From positions 1 through 42,497 of the IMG/VR virus record IMGVR_UViG_3300001472_000039: a DNA stretch of 42,497 nt; one strand, given 5' to 3'. The translations under genes and the position numbers were made by a program. Shown here in pieces: positions 17,101 to 25,337 of this stretch (position 1 is its first letter; each line of letters begins with the position of its first letter). The notes below the pieces were generated by a model that did not search any database, had not been told where the DNA came from, and saw nothing but the letters and a program-made list of their open reading frames with translations. This DNA comes from a virus.

Positions 17101-17506
17101 TGATAATTCCTAGCATTTCGAGAGTCTTCTTACACTTAATCCTAGTGTAAAAAATTGTTCCTCCCACAAGTAATAAAATAATTAGACCGACAATCTTCAC
17201 GGTATTCCAAATGCCATCTTCAATCTGCTGTAAGATTCCCTTCTGTCCTTTTCGCTCAATCTCAAGTAATTTTTCTACATCACCATGCGAAAGAGCCTCA
17301 ATAGTCTCCTTGGCTTCTGTCAATTCTTCATCTCCCTTAGCTATTTCTCCTGTTGCCCATCCTGCACCTGCGCCAAGACCAGCTGTCACCGGGCCACCTA
17401 ATGATCCTGCCGAACCACCGACCATAGCTCCACCAAGCGGATAGAATTTTTTTAGCGAGCAGCTCGTAAACAAGAACAGCATAATACTATAAATCAGATA
17501 CCTCAT
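17063..17506 (-). CDS. Phage lipoprotein with glycine zipper and membrane segment (147 aa)
   Basis: The N-terminus is a clear lipoprotein signal: a positive Arg, a hydrophobic core, and a lipobox FTSC with the modified Cys at about residue 16. Residues 25-58 form a glycine zipper with GxxxG spacing (GGAMVGGSAGSLGGPVTAG). A charged helix follows, then a hydrophobic segment near residues 103-121 (VGLIILLLVGGTIF). It could be a spanin, a superinfection-exclusion lipoprotein or a membrane factor for DNA entry. Its location among virion neck genes is unusual. Lipidation is established for the motif; the exact role is unknown. Confidence 0.75.
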   Translation of the reverse strand: MRYLIYSIMLFLFTSCSLKKFYPLGGAMVGGSAGSLGGPVTAGLGAGAGWATGEIAKGDEELTEAKETIEALSHGDVEKLLEIERKGQKGILQQIEDGIWNTVKIVGLIILLLVGGTIFYTRIKCKKTLEMLGIINEDVDRVQRNGK

Positions 17507-17509
17507 TTA

Positions 17510-18481
17510 TCATGATCTATAGTATCCTGATACATCTCCAGATACGGAAAATTCATCGAGTGAACGATGGCAAAAATATTCTTTAGTAGTTCCTGCAATT
17601 AAAACTTCTGATCGATCTGATTGAGTATAAACCTCAAGGGAATCCACGGTTTGTACCCCTGCCCCCTCAGAAGCTACAGCTATTACATAGTCTGGATCAT
17701 TTAAAATTTCGCTAAGTAACCCAACGCCATGGGATGTCCAAGACTCTACAGGATTACCAGATAGAGAATAAGAGTCAAACGATGGAACTAGATCAACATA
17801 ACCTCCAGCTTCATACCGCTGTACGCTAATTGAGAAATCAACTCCATTAGTTCCGATAGTTGCACGATGCCATTTGTTTAACTGAACAAGTTCGTTCTGT
17901 ATTGGAATATGATCATTATAACCAACCCTCACCTTTAAGCTTAAGTCAGGCAAAACCCTTATAGCTGCAGCAGGATGATTAATATCTATGCTTGCCCTAT
18001 TATTATATATCCCAAGAGGTGTAAGCTCGGAATCTACGGAACTCATTTTGAAATAAATAACATAGGTTAAGTTAGATTGATTAGCCAAAACTGGAACTGT
18101 TGTAAAAACAGCAGTATCATCTGTGTGGGTAACTTGTAAAACCTGTGAATTACCTAAAGGCGTTTCATCCATTAAGGTCTTCATGTTTAGACTGGGAGAG
18201 TCTGGTATTACCCCAACACTAGTCTCATCAAAGTATCGAGAATGTATTATACTTTTTTGACTTACATCAATATTGCTAGAACCCGAATTTGTAAGTCGGA
18301 AGGACTTGGCATTAATTGATGGTAGCGGTGCAACAAGTGGGTGTGAATTAGTTGAAAAAACACCACTTCTAGCAGGTTGATTAGTTACTACCAATCGACC
18401 ATCTGATACTGCTACTAAAGGATCAAAGTCATCTGAGGAAAACTTATCTCGACCATAGGATTTTAAATCAATAGTTTTCAT
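17510..18481 (-). CDS. Lectin-like beta-sandwich protein (323 aa)
   Basis: The protein is beta-rich with few charges and many Ser/Thr/Asn residues. The central region (LTYVIYFKMSSVDSELTPLG, NKWHRATIGTNGVDFSISVQ) follows the concanavalin A/LamG-like pattern, where a 'W-H-x-a-t-i' strand is followed by a strand of small residues. No catalytic motif was seen. It lies between the holin candidate and the lipoprotein gene in the late operon. It could be a decoration protein of the head or a carbohydrate-binding tail part. The lectin fold is inferred from the strand pattern only. Confidence 0.6.
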   Translation of the reverse strand: MKTIDLKSYGRDKFSSDDFDPLVAVSDGRLVVTNQPARSGVFSTNSHPLVAPLPSINAKSFRLTNSGSSNIDVSQKSIIHSRYFDETSVGVIPDSPSLNMKTLMDETPLGNSQVLQVTHTDDTAVFTTVPVLANQSNLTYVIYFKMSSVDSELTPLGIYNNRASIDINHPAAAIRVLPDLSLKVRVGYNDHIPIQNELVQLNKWHRATIGTNGVDFSISVQRYEAGGYVDLVPSFDSYSLSGNPVESWTSHGVGLLSEILNDPDYVIAVASEGAGVQTVDSLEVYTQSDRSEVLIAGTTKEYFCHRSLDEFSVSGDVSGYYRS

Positions 18482-18624
18482 TTTTCCGTAAGTTTCTTAT
18501 AGATTGCGATAGACATGTAGACAGCAGTTAATGTTGCTGCAACGCTAGCCGAAATCAGATGATAGTCAGCTAAGCCCCACGCAGTTGCCCAGCCGATTAC
18601 TCCGACTGTGGTATGCTGATCCAT
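18478..18624 (-). CDS. Small membrane protein, holin candidate (48 aa)
   Basis: This short gene lies between the 138-residue head gene and the lectin-like gene. Its ATG at 18624 directly follows a TAA, and its TGA overlaps the next ATG. The product has a short N-terminus, one long or two short hydrophobic stretches (TTVGVIGWATAWGLADYHLI and SASVAATLTAVYMSIAIYKK), and a basic C-terminus. This size, hydrophobicity and charged tail match small phage holins. No endolysin gene was recognised nearby, so the lysis role is a guess from topology. Confidence 0.65.
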   Translation of the reverse strand: MDQHTTVGVIGWATAWGLADYHLISASVAATLTAVYMSIAIYKKLTEK

Positions 18625-19041
18625 TTACTTTTTGCCTTTCTTAGCTCTAGGCTTTGGGGCAGGTTTCTCTTCCTCTTCTGAAAGAGGATCAGTTACCTCA
18701 ACTGCATCTACTTCAATTAAGTCCTTTGGATCATCCGATGAAGATTGTTTTCCAGCTTCGCTCTTTACTTCCTCCGCATAGTTTGCATTTGGGTTTTTCT
18801 CCGGCTCTTGCTGAACTGTTGCGAACTGTCGGAAAGCTATCTTTTCCTCCCCCACTTTTTTTTTGTACCAGTCCCAATCCTTGTCGCTAAGGATTGTAAC
18901 TCCTGGGACATCTTTAAGTTTGTCTGCAACCTTGTCTTCAACTTCGGCAAGACCAATCCAAGATGATCCAACTAAAACAGGTATGAAACCCTCGTAACCA
19001 TCATAATCTTTATTCGCATTTTCAAAGTGTAATTTCTTCAT
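18625..19041 (-). CDS. Head-associated protein (138 aa)
   Basis: It follows the capsid gene by about 80 nt, separated by a hairpin. The N-terminal part (FIPVLVGSSWIGLAEVEDKV, then GVTILSDKDWDWYKKK) is a compact mixed fold. The C-terminal half is acidic, then basic and Lys/Pro-rich (PAPKPRAKKGKK). Such charged tails are common in small head-completion or decoration proteins. Function not recognised; role inferred from position directly after the major capsid gene. Confidence 0.7.
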   Translation of the reverse strand: MKKLHFENANKDYDGYEGFIPVLVGSSWIGLAEVEDKVADKLKDVPGVTILSDKDWDWYKKKVGEEKIAFRQFATVQQEPEKNPNANYAEEVKSEAGKQSSSDDPKDLIEVDAVEVTDPLSEEEEKPAPKPRAKKGKK

Positions 19042-19057
19042 AGTCTTATAAATAAGA

Positions 19058-19087
19058 CGGGAGGCCCCGCATACGCAGTGCCTCCCG
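19058..19087 (-). terminator. Hairpin after the capsid gene, intrinsic terminator or attenuator
   Basis: The arms CGGGAGGC and GCCTCCCG pair perfectly (8 bp) around a 14-nt loop. On the minus strand the hairpin follows the capsid stop at 19123 and is followed by TCTTATTT. A partial terminator here would keep capsid expression above that of downstream genes. Confidence 0.65.
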
Positions 19088-19122
19088 CCATATGAGTGAT
19101 GAGATGTGGAAGGCTTAAATGA

Positions 19123-21000
19123 TCAGAACGTGTGGGTAGTACCACCCAACGTAAACTGAACGATATCGGAGATGTTTTCCAAGATAAGGTGACGGTGAGG
19201 ACGATCCATCATCGTTGTCCATTTTGTGGAACGAAGATTGAAGGTTCTCTTCACGGAATCCATACGGCAGCTATACAAGCGATCAACTTCAGGATGAGGC
19301 TGAGTGCGAGTAATGCTGTTTGTACCAGCAATTCCGATCTTAACGTCACTCCAGTCAACGAGCCATAACATACGCTGAGTCTTAGCAAAGGTAGCTGCAT
19401 CACTGAAGACTGCATCGCCGGAGCGAGTTCCATCAACAAGATACTTCTGACCAGAACCAACATTAAGGAGGTCATCAAACATTGGGTCATGGAAGACAGC
19501 CAATTGAACTCCAACATCAGGAATGTCGTACACGTTATAGTTAAAGAGGATAATGCCGTTATGCTCAATCGTCTGATTGATGTTGGCATTGCGCTGAGTC
19601 TCCCATCCGTAACGGAGTTTGTAATATGAGTTGAATGCCTCGAAGATTTTGACTGCGGTTAAGCGGTCGGTCATTACGTCGATTACCGAAATGGTATCTC
19701 CGTCCTGCTCGCGATTACGCTTAAGGAAGTACAAGTCGCTGAACAAGGAGTCCAAGTCGAGGTTATTACCTCCGTTGTCCTTGATACGACCACCTTCACG
19801 CAATAAGGACTTAATTCCCAAAGCGTTGGCTTTGTATTCCAATGTGCAGTTAGTATCCTCGGGGTCAGTGACTCCTGGGAGCTGCATGTAAGTCTCAGGT
19901 TTCTGAGCGTCGTTAAGTGCTTGGTTGTACCAAACTGCGCGATTCCACTGATCTTGAGAAACTTTGGAAGCAATCTTGTTTTGCTCTGCCAAAGGCTGAT
20001 AGACCATGGAAGAAAGATAAGGGTTAACCTTGCCAGACATGATGCTCTCAAGAGTTTTCTTGTAGCTGTCATTAACCTCACGTGATTCACGAGTAGTTTG
20101 CAGCCAGTTGACAAGCAAGCGTACGCTCATGTCGGTTGGTTGGTTCCTGCACCATGATTCGTAGTCGTTTACGTTATTGGCAATGGTTTGAAGGATACCA
20201 GCAGTTGGTGCAAACTTATCTTGCTCAGCTTGTGGCAAGGTTGAGAATGCAGCAGAAGCAGGAACTTCTTTACCTGTAGGACGAAGAATAACATCGGCTT
20301 TAGCAATTGTGCCTGTTGCACCAGAGTTTGCTGCATCAGCATTTGTTGAACCAACGATTTGGAATTGTACTTCTACAACTGCCCCGCCACTTGTCCAGTG
20401 ATTTACGATTACGAAACCACCAGGAAGGAAATAACGCTCAAGTCCATTCAGAGGAGTAACCCAATCAGAACCACCCAAGTTTACGGTAATCTTAAAATCC
20501 CCGCTCTTATTGGTGTAAGAAGGATCGTAGGCATCGGATCCTGTTGCTGGTTGTCCGGCTTCAATTGCGAAGTAATTTGCATTGATGACTGAACGCTGGC
20601 GACGCTGGATATAAGGAAGAATGATCGATTGCTCAGCAACATTCTGCTTATTTATCAAAGGCTTAATATTCTGCACTGAAGATGTTAGGAGTGTAGTAAG
20701 ACCACGCTCTTCAACTCCAAGAGTTTTAGCTTCAGCAGCAGATGCAATAACTCTTGCAAGATCAGTTTCTTTATTACCTAGGGCTTCAAATTCGCCAGGT
20801 GTTAAACCTTTAACGTGCGCCTTAGTAAGAGTACAGCCCGTTGAGCTATCGACTTTAATAATTCTAGGAAGAGCGTCATAGCCCGATCCTTGTGACCCAG
20901 GTATTAAAGAACTCGCTGAGGACGCAGTCGGTTGCGCCATTTGAGTGTTTTGATACCCAGAAGTAGTAAATTGTCCCGAATTAGATATATTGTTTGCCAT
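19123..21000 (-). CDS. Probable major capsid protein (625 aa)
   Basis: The position after portal and scaffold-like genes is the standard place for the major capsid protein. The soluble mixed alpha/beta composition, low Cys and Asn/Thr-rich N-terminus fit. Segments such as YFLPGGFVIVNHWTSGG, LDLDSLFSDLYFLKRN and a C-terminal FTLGGTTHTF suggest a compact fold with an insertion; 625 residues is long for HK97-type coat proteins, as in several marine podoviruses. It lacks a Shine-Dalgarno; a GTAAC-N12-GTTAC element ends 8 nt before the ATG. A hairpin follows its stop. The call rests on synteny, not on a recognised motif. Confidence 0.7.
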   Translation of the reverse strand: MANNISNSGQFTTSGYQNTQMAQPTASSASSLIPGSQGSGYDALPRIIKVDSSTGCTLTKAHVKGLTPGEFEALGNKETDLARVIASAAEAKTLGVEERGLTTLLTSSVQNIKPLINKQNVAEQSIILPYIQRRQRSVINANYFAIEAGQPATGSDAYDPSYTNKSGDFKITVNLGGSDWVTPLNGLERYFLPGGFVIVNHWTSGGAVVEVQFQIVGSTNADAANSGATGTIAKADVILRPTGKEVPASAAFSTLPQAEQDKFAPTAGILQTIANNVNDYESWCRNQPTDMSVRLLVNWLQTTRESREVNDSYKKTLESIMSGKVNPYLSSMVYQPLAEQNKIASKVSQDQWNRAVWYNQALNDAQKPETYMQLPGVTDPEDTNCTLEYKANALGIKSLLREGGRIKDNGGNNLDLDSLFSDLYFLKRNREQDGDTISVIDVMTDRLTAVKIFEAFNSYYKLRYGWETQRNANINQTIEHNGIILFNYNVYDIPDVGVQLAVFHDPMFDDLLNVGSGQKYLVDGTRSGDAVFSDAATFAKTQRMLWLVDWSDVKIGIAGTNSITRTQPHPEVDRLYSCRMDSVKRTFNLRSTKWTTMMDRPHRHLILENISDIVQFTLGGTTHTF

Positions 21001-21008
21001 AATTATTT

Positions 21009-21030
21009 GTAACTAAGATTAATAAGTTAC
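21009..21030 (-). promoter_or_regulatory. GTAAC-N12-GTTAC element before the capsid gene
   Basis: On the minus strand GTAAC and GTTAC lie 17 nt apart and end 8 nt before ATG 21000. The two arms are inverted, and with flanks they form an 8-bp inverted repeat TTGTAACT/AGTTACAA. No Shine-Dalgarno is present. Candidate strong late promoter or operator. Confidence 0.45.
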
Positions 21031-21109
21031 AATTAATTTAGCGTTCCAAATTACCTTAATCTAGAACAGGCGTTTTTTTGCCTGATTTACTATCCCTTAA
21101 CCCATAATT

Positions 21110-21127
21110 GCTTTCTTAATTGAAAGC
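21110..21127. other. Hairpin downstream of the scaffold-like gene
   Basis: GCTTTC and GAAAGC form a 6-bp stem around a 6-nt loop, 13 nt past the scaffold-like stop at 21141. A second small stem, CAGGC/GCCTG, follows around 21067-21083. There is no clear T-run after the first hairpin on the minus strand, so RNA processing or weak pausing is more likely than full termination. Confidence 0.35.
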
Positions 21128-21140
21128 CAAAACATAGATT

Positions 21141-22454
21141 TTATAACCCAAGTAAGCTCAAGACTTTGTTCTCACTCTCCCCTGATGGAGGGCTATCAAC
21201 AGATGGGCCGGGACGGGGGCTAGGGGCTGGGGCTTTCGTAGGTTGCTTCACATCAGGTGTTTGTGAATTTTTTATCTGACCCTTACTTCTAGTAAACCCA
21301 GACCTCTCCAACCTAGATAAGCTACTTTTTATCTGATTGTTCATTGATTCCCCTGCCCTCTGAGCTAGAATCTTAATCATGTCTGCATCAGAAAAAGTGT
21401 AGTATTTATCCCTATCTGCTGCAGGCACACTAGGATATCTCTCTCTTCTTACGAATATTTTACCTTGTCTTTTTGTTTTTCCGCCTTGAATAAACGCACT
21501 TTGCTCTTGGTCAATCCATTTTGACAACTGAACATGAACTTTATTGCTAGGATTGTAATCCTCTAGATCGCTTGCAATGTTGTGAAAAGCCTCAGCCATC
21601 GCATTGGCGTCCCCTAATATTCTATCAACTATTTCTGCTTCTAGGGCATGGGTCTTACTGAAGTCAGGGTCAGCCCTAAAACTATCCATTATTTCCTTAG
21701 GGACTGATTGAGCAATAAGTTTCTTGGACTGTGCCTTGGCGACCTTGACTTTAGGTTCTGCTCTAAGTCTAGCTAATTCTTTCTTCTGCTTCTCTATTTC
21801 AGGAGACAGCTTTTTGATAGCATTAGCTTCTGCCAATTTCTGTATGCGAGCATTCTTAATCTGATCTACATTAAAATTCGGTCTGTTTTGTGATAAAAAC
21901 CTTCTGTACTCCTCGTCATCCTCTAGATTTATATCAGGATCTTCCATCAGCCTCTTATCTAAGTAAGATTTATGCTCTTTGAAAAACTTAAGGTACTCAG
22001 TATCTTTATCCTTAAAGCCTTCAACATTTTCAGATGCCCACTTAGCTAAGTTATATCTCTCCTTCTCATGTTCGTTTAACTGACTAGTGTCATGCTGCCT
22101 TACAGGAACAGGAGTTTTTTGAGCAACTGTTTGCCTAGGAGTAAACTCTGGGTCTACTATTTTTTTCTTTCGGGCTACCCTTTTCTTTTTTTCGGGTACT
22201 TCTTCTGTGATTCCTTCAGTTGATTCTTCTTCTTGAGACTCTTCTTGCTTCTCCGACTCAACCCCTTGCTCTATGTCATGTAAGGCACTCTGGAGGGAAC
22301 TAGGAGGAGTAAACTCTTCTTGCTCCTCTTCCTCTTCCTCCCCTTCTCCTTCAACAGCTTTAAATAAAGCGTTAAAAATCGGATTATCAGATTCCTCTTG
22401 TTCTCCGACTTCCGGCGTTTCTTCCACATTCTCTTTAACTTCTTCTTCGCTCAT
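21141..22454 (-). CDS. Scaffold-like protein (437 aa)
   Basis: It lies between portal and capsid genes, the usual scaffold position. The N-terminus (residues 1-90) is extremely acidic with long Glu runs and then basic (KKKRVARKKK). The middle is helical (KLSPEIEKQKKELARLRAEP) and the C-terminus is Pro/Ser-rich. Such charge-segregated, helical, low-complexity proteins are typical of assembly scaffolds. No protease triad was seen. Role inferred from position and composition. Confidence 0.65.
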   Translation of the reverse strand: MSEEEVKENVEETPEVGEQEESDNPIFNALFKAVEGEGEEEEEEQEEFTPPSSLQSALHDIEQGVESEKQEESQEEESTEGITEEVPEKKKRVARKKKIVDPEFTPRQTVAQKTPVPVRQHDTSQLNEHEKERYNLAKWASENVEGFKDKDTEYLKFFKEHKSYLDKRLMEDPDINLEDDEEYRRFLSQNRPNFNVDQIKNARIQKLAEANAIKKLSPEIEKQKKELARLRAEPKVKVAKAQSKKLIAQSVPKEIMDSFRADPDFSKTHALEAEIVDRILGDANAMAEAFHNIASDLEDYNPSNKVHVQLSKWIDQEQSAFIQGGKTKRQGKIFVRRERYPSVPAADRDKYYTFSDADMIKILAQRAGESMNNQIKSSLSRLERSGFTRSKGQIKNSQTPDVKQPTKAPAPSPRPGPSVDSPPSGESENKVLSLLGL

Positions 22455-22457
22455 AAA

Positions 22458-24761
22458 TTATTGTGGGATAGGCTGTCCCTGTGGTGGTGGCGCTCCTGCT
22501 TCTTGAGCTGCTTGCCCAGGGGGCAAAGCTTGCTGTGGCGGGCCTCCAGCCTGTGGTGGTTGACCAGGTTGCGGCGGGCCTCCTTGCCCTCCTCCCATTT
22601 GTTGCATCATGGTCATCAACATCTGTTCCATCTGAGGGAACTTTTGTTTAAGTTGAGCTAAGAACTGCTCATCTTCCATGCTTAAATCTTCTGACTCATC
22701 CTCTTCATCCATTTCAAGATTAAGGTCATAGCCTGCACCTGACATACGGAATATCTCATTTAAAATCCCAAACATCCTTTCCTTACCTAATGCTTCGGCA
22801 ATTGGCTTCATGCCCATTACTTGTGAGAATAACTGGGTTAAGGTCTGAGCAGCTTGAGTATCTCTTGACCTTTCTGAACCATCTCTGCCTGAGAATAAAT
22901 ATTCGTGTACTAGGTTATTAGGTGTACCTATTATATTCCTACCTCGAGGCTTCTCATCTTGGTCACCTGTGTCCTCTATCTCAAGCCCTGCATCGGTAAT
23001 TGTTTTCAGTGAGAACCTTTGCTTTACAGGTACATTAAACTCTGTGGTGCTACAGCATACTAGATGCTCGTAAATCATCTTCTTGGCTGCAGCGCGCATC
23101 TCATCAATACCTTCTGATATAAATGCGTAAATCGTGTTAGTCGTGTTAGCTATTTCACTAACCTCCGTTGCAGATATTTCTCTTTGTGCAGCTTGACCCA
23201 ACTCTTGTGGAGAAAGAATCATCAGCTTCTCAACTAAATTAAGTAATTGGAACAAAGAATTAAGAGACATACTAATGCCTTGAGCTAACTCTTGTGATAC
23301 ATCTACCACATTTATTATATTCTTTGTATCAATTCCTAAGTCTGCAGCTTTAGCTCCTGAGTAGAACATAGCCTTAGGCTTTTGATAGAAATTATCTTCT
23401 GCTAACGATGCCTGTAAGTATTCCTTTACATCTTCATCCAGTGCATCCTGATCAATAGTCAGAATCTTAAACATAGATATTTTCATATGATGAAGCATCG
23501 CATAGACGATGTTATTCATCTGGTCCTGATAAGGCATCAAGTCATGAGCGAACGAGCAGTTAGCCATTCGATCATCGTTTTGGTTAATTCCACCATAAAT
23601 AGCCGGAATTGAGGGCATCCACTCGGCATAGATAATTGTTTCATCAGATGCCACAATTACTTTTAACCAGCAGTCAAAAGGATAATCCCCTAGCCCTTCA
23701 GCCTTCGGGTTTAATTTCATGTACATAGTAGAGACGAACATAGCTTTATCTTCGTCCTCACCTGCATATATACCCTTATTAGATGTTCTGTCGTTACCAA
23801 ATGGAAACCAATCAGTTTTCTTTGGGAAAGCCATGACTGAGCCATCAAAATAATAATCAAAGAAGTCTTTGTAGCTATTAACTAAACCATGAAGTGAATT
23901 GGTATATGCTATATCATCCATGTTCCAATATCCTGGGTTATCTCTAACCGTTGAATACCTGACTATGTCCCAATACCCCAACCAAGTCGGGCCAAGATTA
24001 GTGTTAACTGCAGCTAAAGGTGCTGAGTTATCCCAAAATGTACGAGTTGGGTGTGGGCTAACAAAATGTATACCTTCTTTCTCAACATAAGATTCCATTC
24101 CATCAGGTGAATCTCTCCAGTGAACTTCACGAGTCCAAGGCTCAGATGGAAACATCAGAGAGTAACCATACATAAACATCGAACGAATGCTTTGCTCAAA
24201 CTGATGCCTGTATCCAAACTGCTCGGCCATCATTTCAACTCGTTGAGAAAGAACTTCCGCCCTAACCCTAGAGGGTATGTCAGTACCTCTTGCCTCATAC
24301 TTAAAGTATGGGAATAGGTTTGAAAATCTCGACGTCTGAGCAGCGACTCTTCGAGTCACATAAGAACGAATTAATGAAACCGAAACCTCATAAAGACGCA
24401 TAAGATTAATATCCTTAACTGCACCTTCATCGTCATACTCTACAAACTTATCTTTTAAGTCTGGGTCTATACCCTCAAGTTTCTGCCCACATTGCTCAAT
24501 ATTGATTTTACCTTGTGCATACTGTAGCAATGGAATCGTAAACTTATTAATAGGAAGGCTATCCCAAGCCAAGTCCACAGAGAGGTACAAAGAGTGATTT
24601 TTGCATGAGTGATAAATCCCCTCGTGGACTCGACTTCGGACTAAATCAGTAAGACGCTCCCTGATTTTCCAATCCTTGGAGTCTGACTTTTTGCAGGTAA
24701 ATACTTCCCTAAGCCGCGCTTGAGTCGTGTTTGTTTTGAGAAGTATGTCCGGATGAACCAT
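22458..24761 (-). CDS. Portal protein (767 aa)
   Basis: A long protein between the terminase group and the scaffold/capsid genes. Aromatic and charged segments such as RHQFEQSIRSMFMYGYSLMF and NIVYAMLHHMKISMFKILTI, then LAQGISMSLNSLFQLLNLVE and ISATEVSEIANTTNTIYAFI, match the helical stem and wing of podovirus portals of about 700-770 residues. The C-terminal 60 residues are rich in Gln, Gly and Pro (MGGGQGGPPQPGQPPQ), a low-complexity tail. There is no Shine-Dalgarno. The N-terminal 53 nt overlap the small XRE-like gene, so the start could be slightly further downstream. Confidence 0.8.
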   Translation of the reverse strand: MVHPDILLKTNTTQARLREVFTCKKSDSKDWKIRERLTDLVRSRVHEGIYHSCKNHSLYLSVDLAWDSLPINKFTIPLLQYAQGKINIEQCGQKLEGIDPDLKDKFVEYDDEGAVKDINLMRLYEVSVSLIRSYVTRRVAAQTSRFSNLFPYFKYEARGTDIPSRVRAEVLSQRVEMMAEQFGYRHQFEQSIRSMFMYGYSLMFPSEPWTREVHWRDSPDGMESYVEKEGIHFVSPHPTRTFWDNSAPLAAVNTNLGPTWLGYWDIVRYSTVRDNPGYWNMDDIAYTNSLHGLVNSYKDFFDYYFDGSVMAFPKKTDWFPFGNDRTSNKGIYAGEDEDKAMFVSTMYMKLNPKAEGLGDYPFDCWLKVIVASDETIIYAEWMPSIPAIYGGINQNDDRMANCSFAHDLMPYQDQMNNIVYAMLHHMKISMFKILTIDQDALDEDVKEYLQASLAEDNFYQKPKAMFYSGAKAADLGIDTKNIINVVDVSQELAQGISMSLNSLFQLLNLVEKLMILSPQELGQAAQREISATEVSEIANTTNTIYAFISEGIDEMRAAAKKMIYEHLVCCSTTEFNVPVKQRFSLKTITDAGLEIEDTGDQDEKPRGRNIIGTPNNLVHEYLFSGRDGSERSRDTQAAQTLTQLFSQVMGMKPIAEALGKERMFGILNEIFRMSGAGYDLNLEMDEEDESEDLSMEDEQFLAQLKQKFPQMEQMLMTMMQQMGGGQGGPPQPGQPPQAGGPPQQALPPGQAAQEAGAPPPQGQPIPQ

Positions 24762-24930
24762 AAAAATTAAATAGATTGGGTACTGAGTCTGTTACAAAGT
24801 CCCCCATGTAGTTTTGTTCTAGAACGGTCAGAAGAAGCGCACATGGCCCAGTGATGCTTCCTCGGAGATAACTTGATTTGAAACTGCTGATAGTAGTGTT
24901 TAGTAACGCCACCAATTCCTTTTCGGACAT
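24709..24930 (-). CDS. Small helix-turn-helix-like protein (about 73 aa, start uncertain)
   Basis: The frame between the acidic gene and portal has an XRE-like pattern. Upstream of the chosen ATG the open frame reads VNEIWDRNRVQRLLGYLRMS, then SEKELVALLNTTISSFKSSY, LRGSITGPCALLLTVLEQNY. This resembles phage or toxin-antitoxin XRE domains (LRxxLGLSxxELAxLL...GPAxxLLxLLE). The ATG at 24930 is the first standard start after the W/R segment. A longer form would start at TTG or ATG codons inside the acidic gene. It overlaps the portal start by 53 nt. A DNA-binding regulator in the head operon is possible. Confidence 0.45.
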   Translation of the reverse strand: MSEKELVALLNTTISSFKSSYLRGSITGPCALLLTVLEQNYMGDFVTDSVPNLFNFYGSSGHTSQNKHDSSAA

Positions 24931-25033
24931 ACGGAGATACCCAAGTAATCGTTGTACCCTGTTTCTGTCCCATATCTCGTTTACCCTACAGTGCTTATAG
25001 TGAGTCGATATTAAGAGTGAAGCTGGAGAGTAA

Positions 25034-25306
25034 TCACTCTTCTTCAGCCTCGTCTTCCTCGTATTCCTCAACCTCGTCTTCATCATCTTCTTCTTCCTCG
25101 TAATCATCCTCGTCCTCGAGGTCTTCACCATCATCTAGTACTTCAACTTCATCGTGTACTAAATCAACAGTAGAGTTGACTCTCTCATCATCGATTTCGG
25201 AAACGGTAACTTCCAGCGTTAATTTAATTTTTGATCCTGCTGAAACACCCTCGAAAAGTTCAGCAACCTCTTCGTCCCCTAGTCCTAATTGAAGTAAATC
25301 CTGCAT
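25034..25306 (-). CDS. Small acidic head protein (90 aa)
   Basis: The ATG at 25306 was chosen because a GTAAC-N12-GTTAC element sits just upstream; the frame could also open at 25324 with a non-ATG start. Residues 1-50 (LGLGDEEVAELFEGVSAGSK then IKLTLEVTVSEID) look like a small mixed domain. Residues 65-90 are almost solid Glu/Asp with Tyr. Acidic tails are common in head-assembly or packaging helper proteins. It lies between large terminase and portal. Function unknown. Confidence 0.65.
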   Translation of the reverse strand: MQDLLQLGLGDEEVAELFEGVSAGSKIKLTLEVTVSEIDDERVNSTVDLVHDEVEVLDDGEDLEDEDDYEEEEDDEDEVEEYEEDEAEEE

Positions 25307-25315
25307 ATGTCTTTT

Positions 25316-25337
25316 GTAACCCAAAAGGTTAGGTTAC
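25316..25337 (-). promoter_or_regulatory. GTAAC-N12-GTTAC element before the acidic head gene
   Basis: On the minus strand GTAAC and GTTAC lie 17 nt apart and end 9 nt before ATG 25306, in the gap after the large-terminase stop at 25338. No Shine-Dalgarno. The arms extend as inverted GTAACC/GGTTAC. Candidate late promoter. Confidence 0.45.

Noticed and set aside
24767-24973. A 68-codon minus-strand ORF between the acidic gene and portal
   Set aside because: Its protein has no domain-like pattern, while the overlapping frame (24709-24930) reads as a helix-turn-helix.
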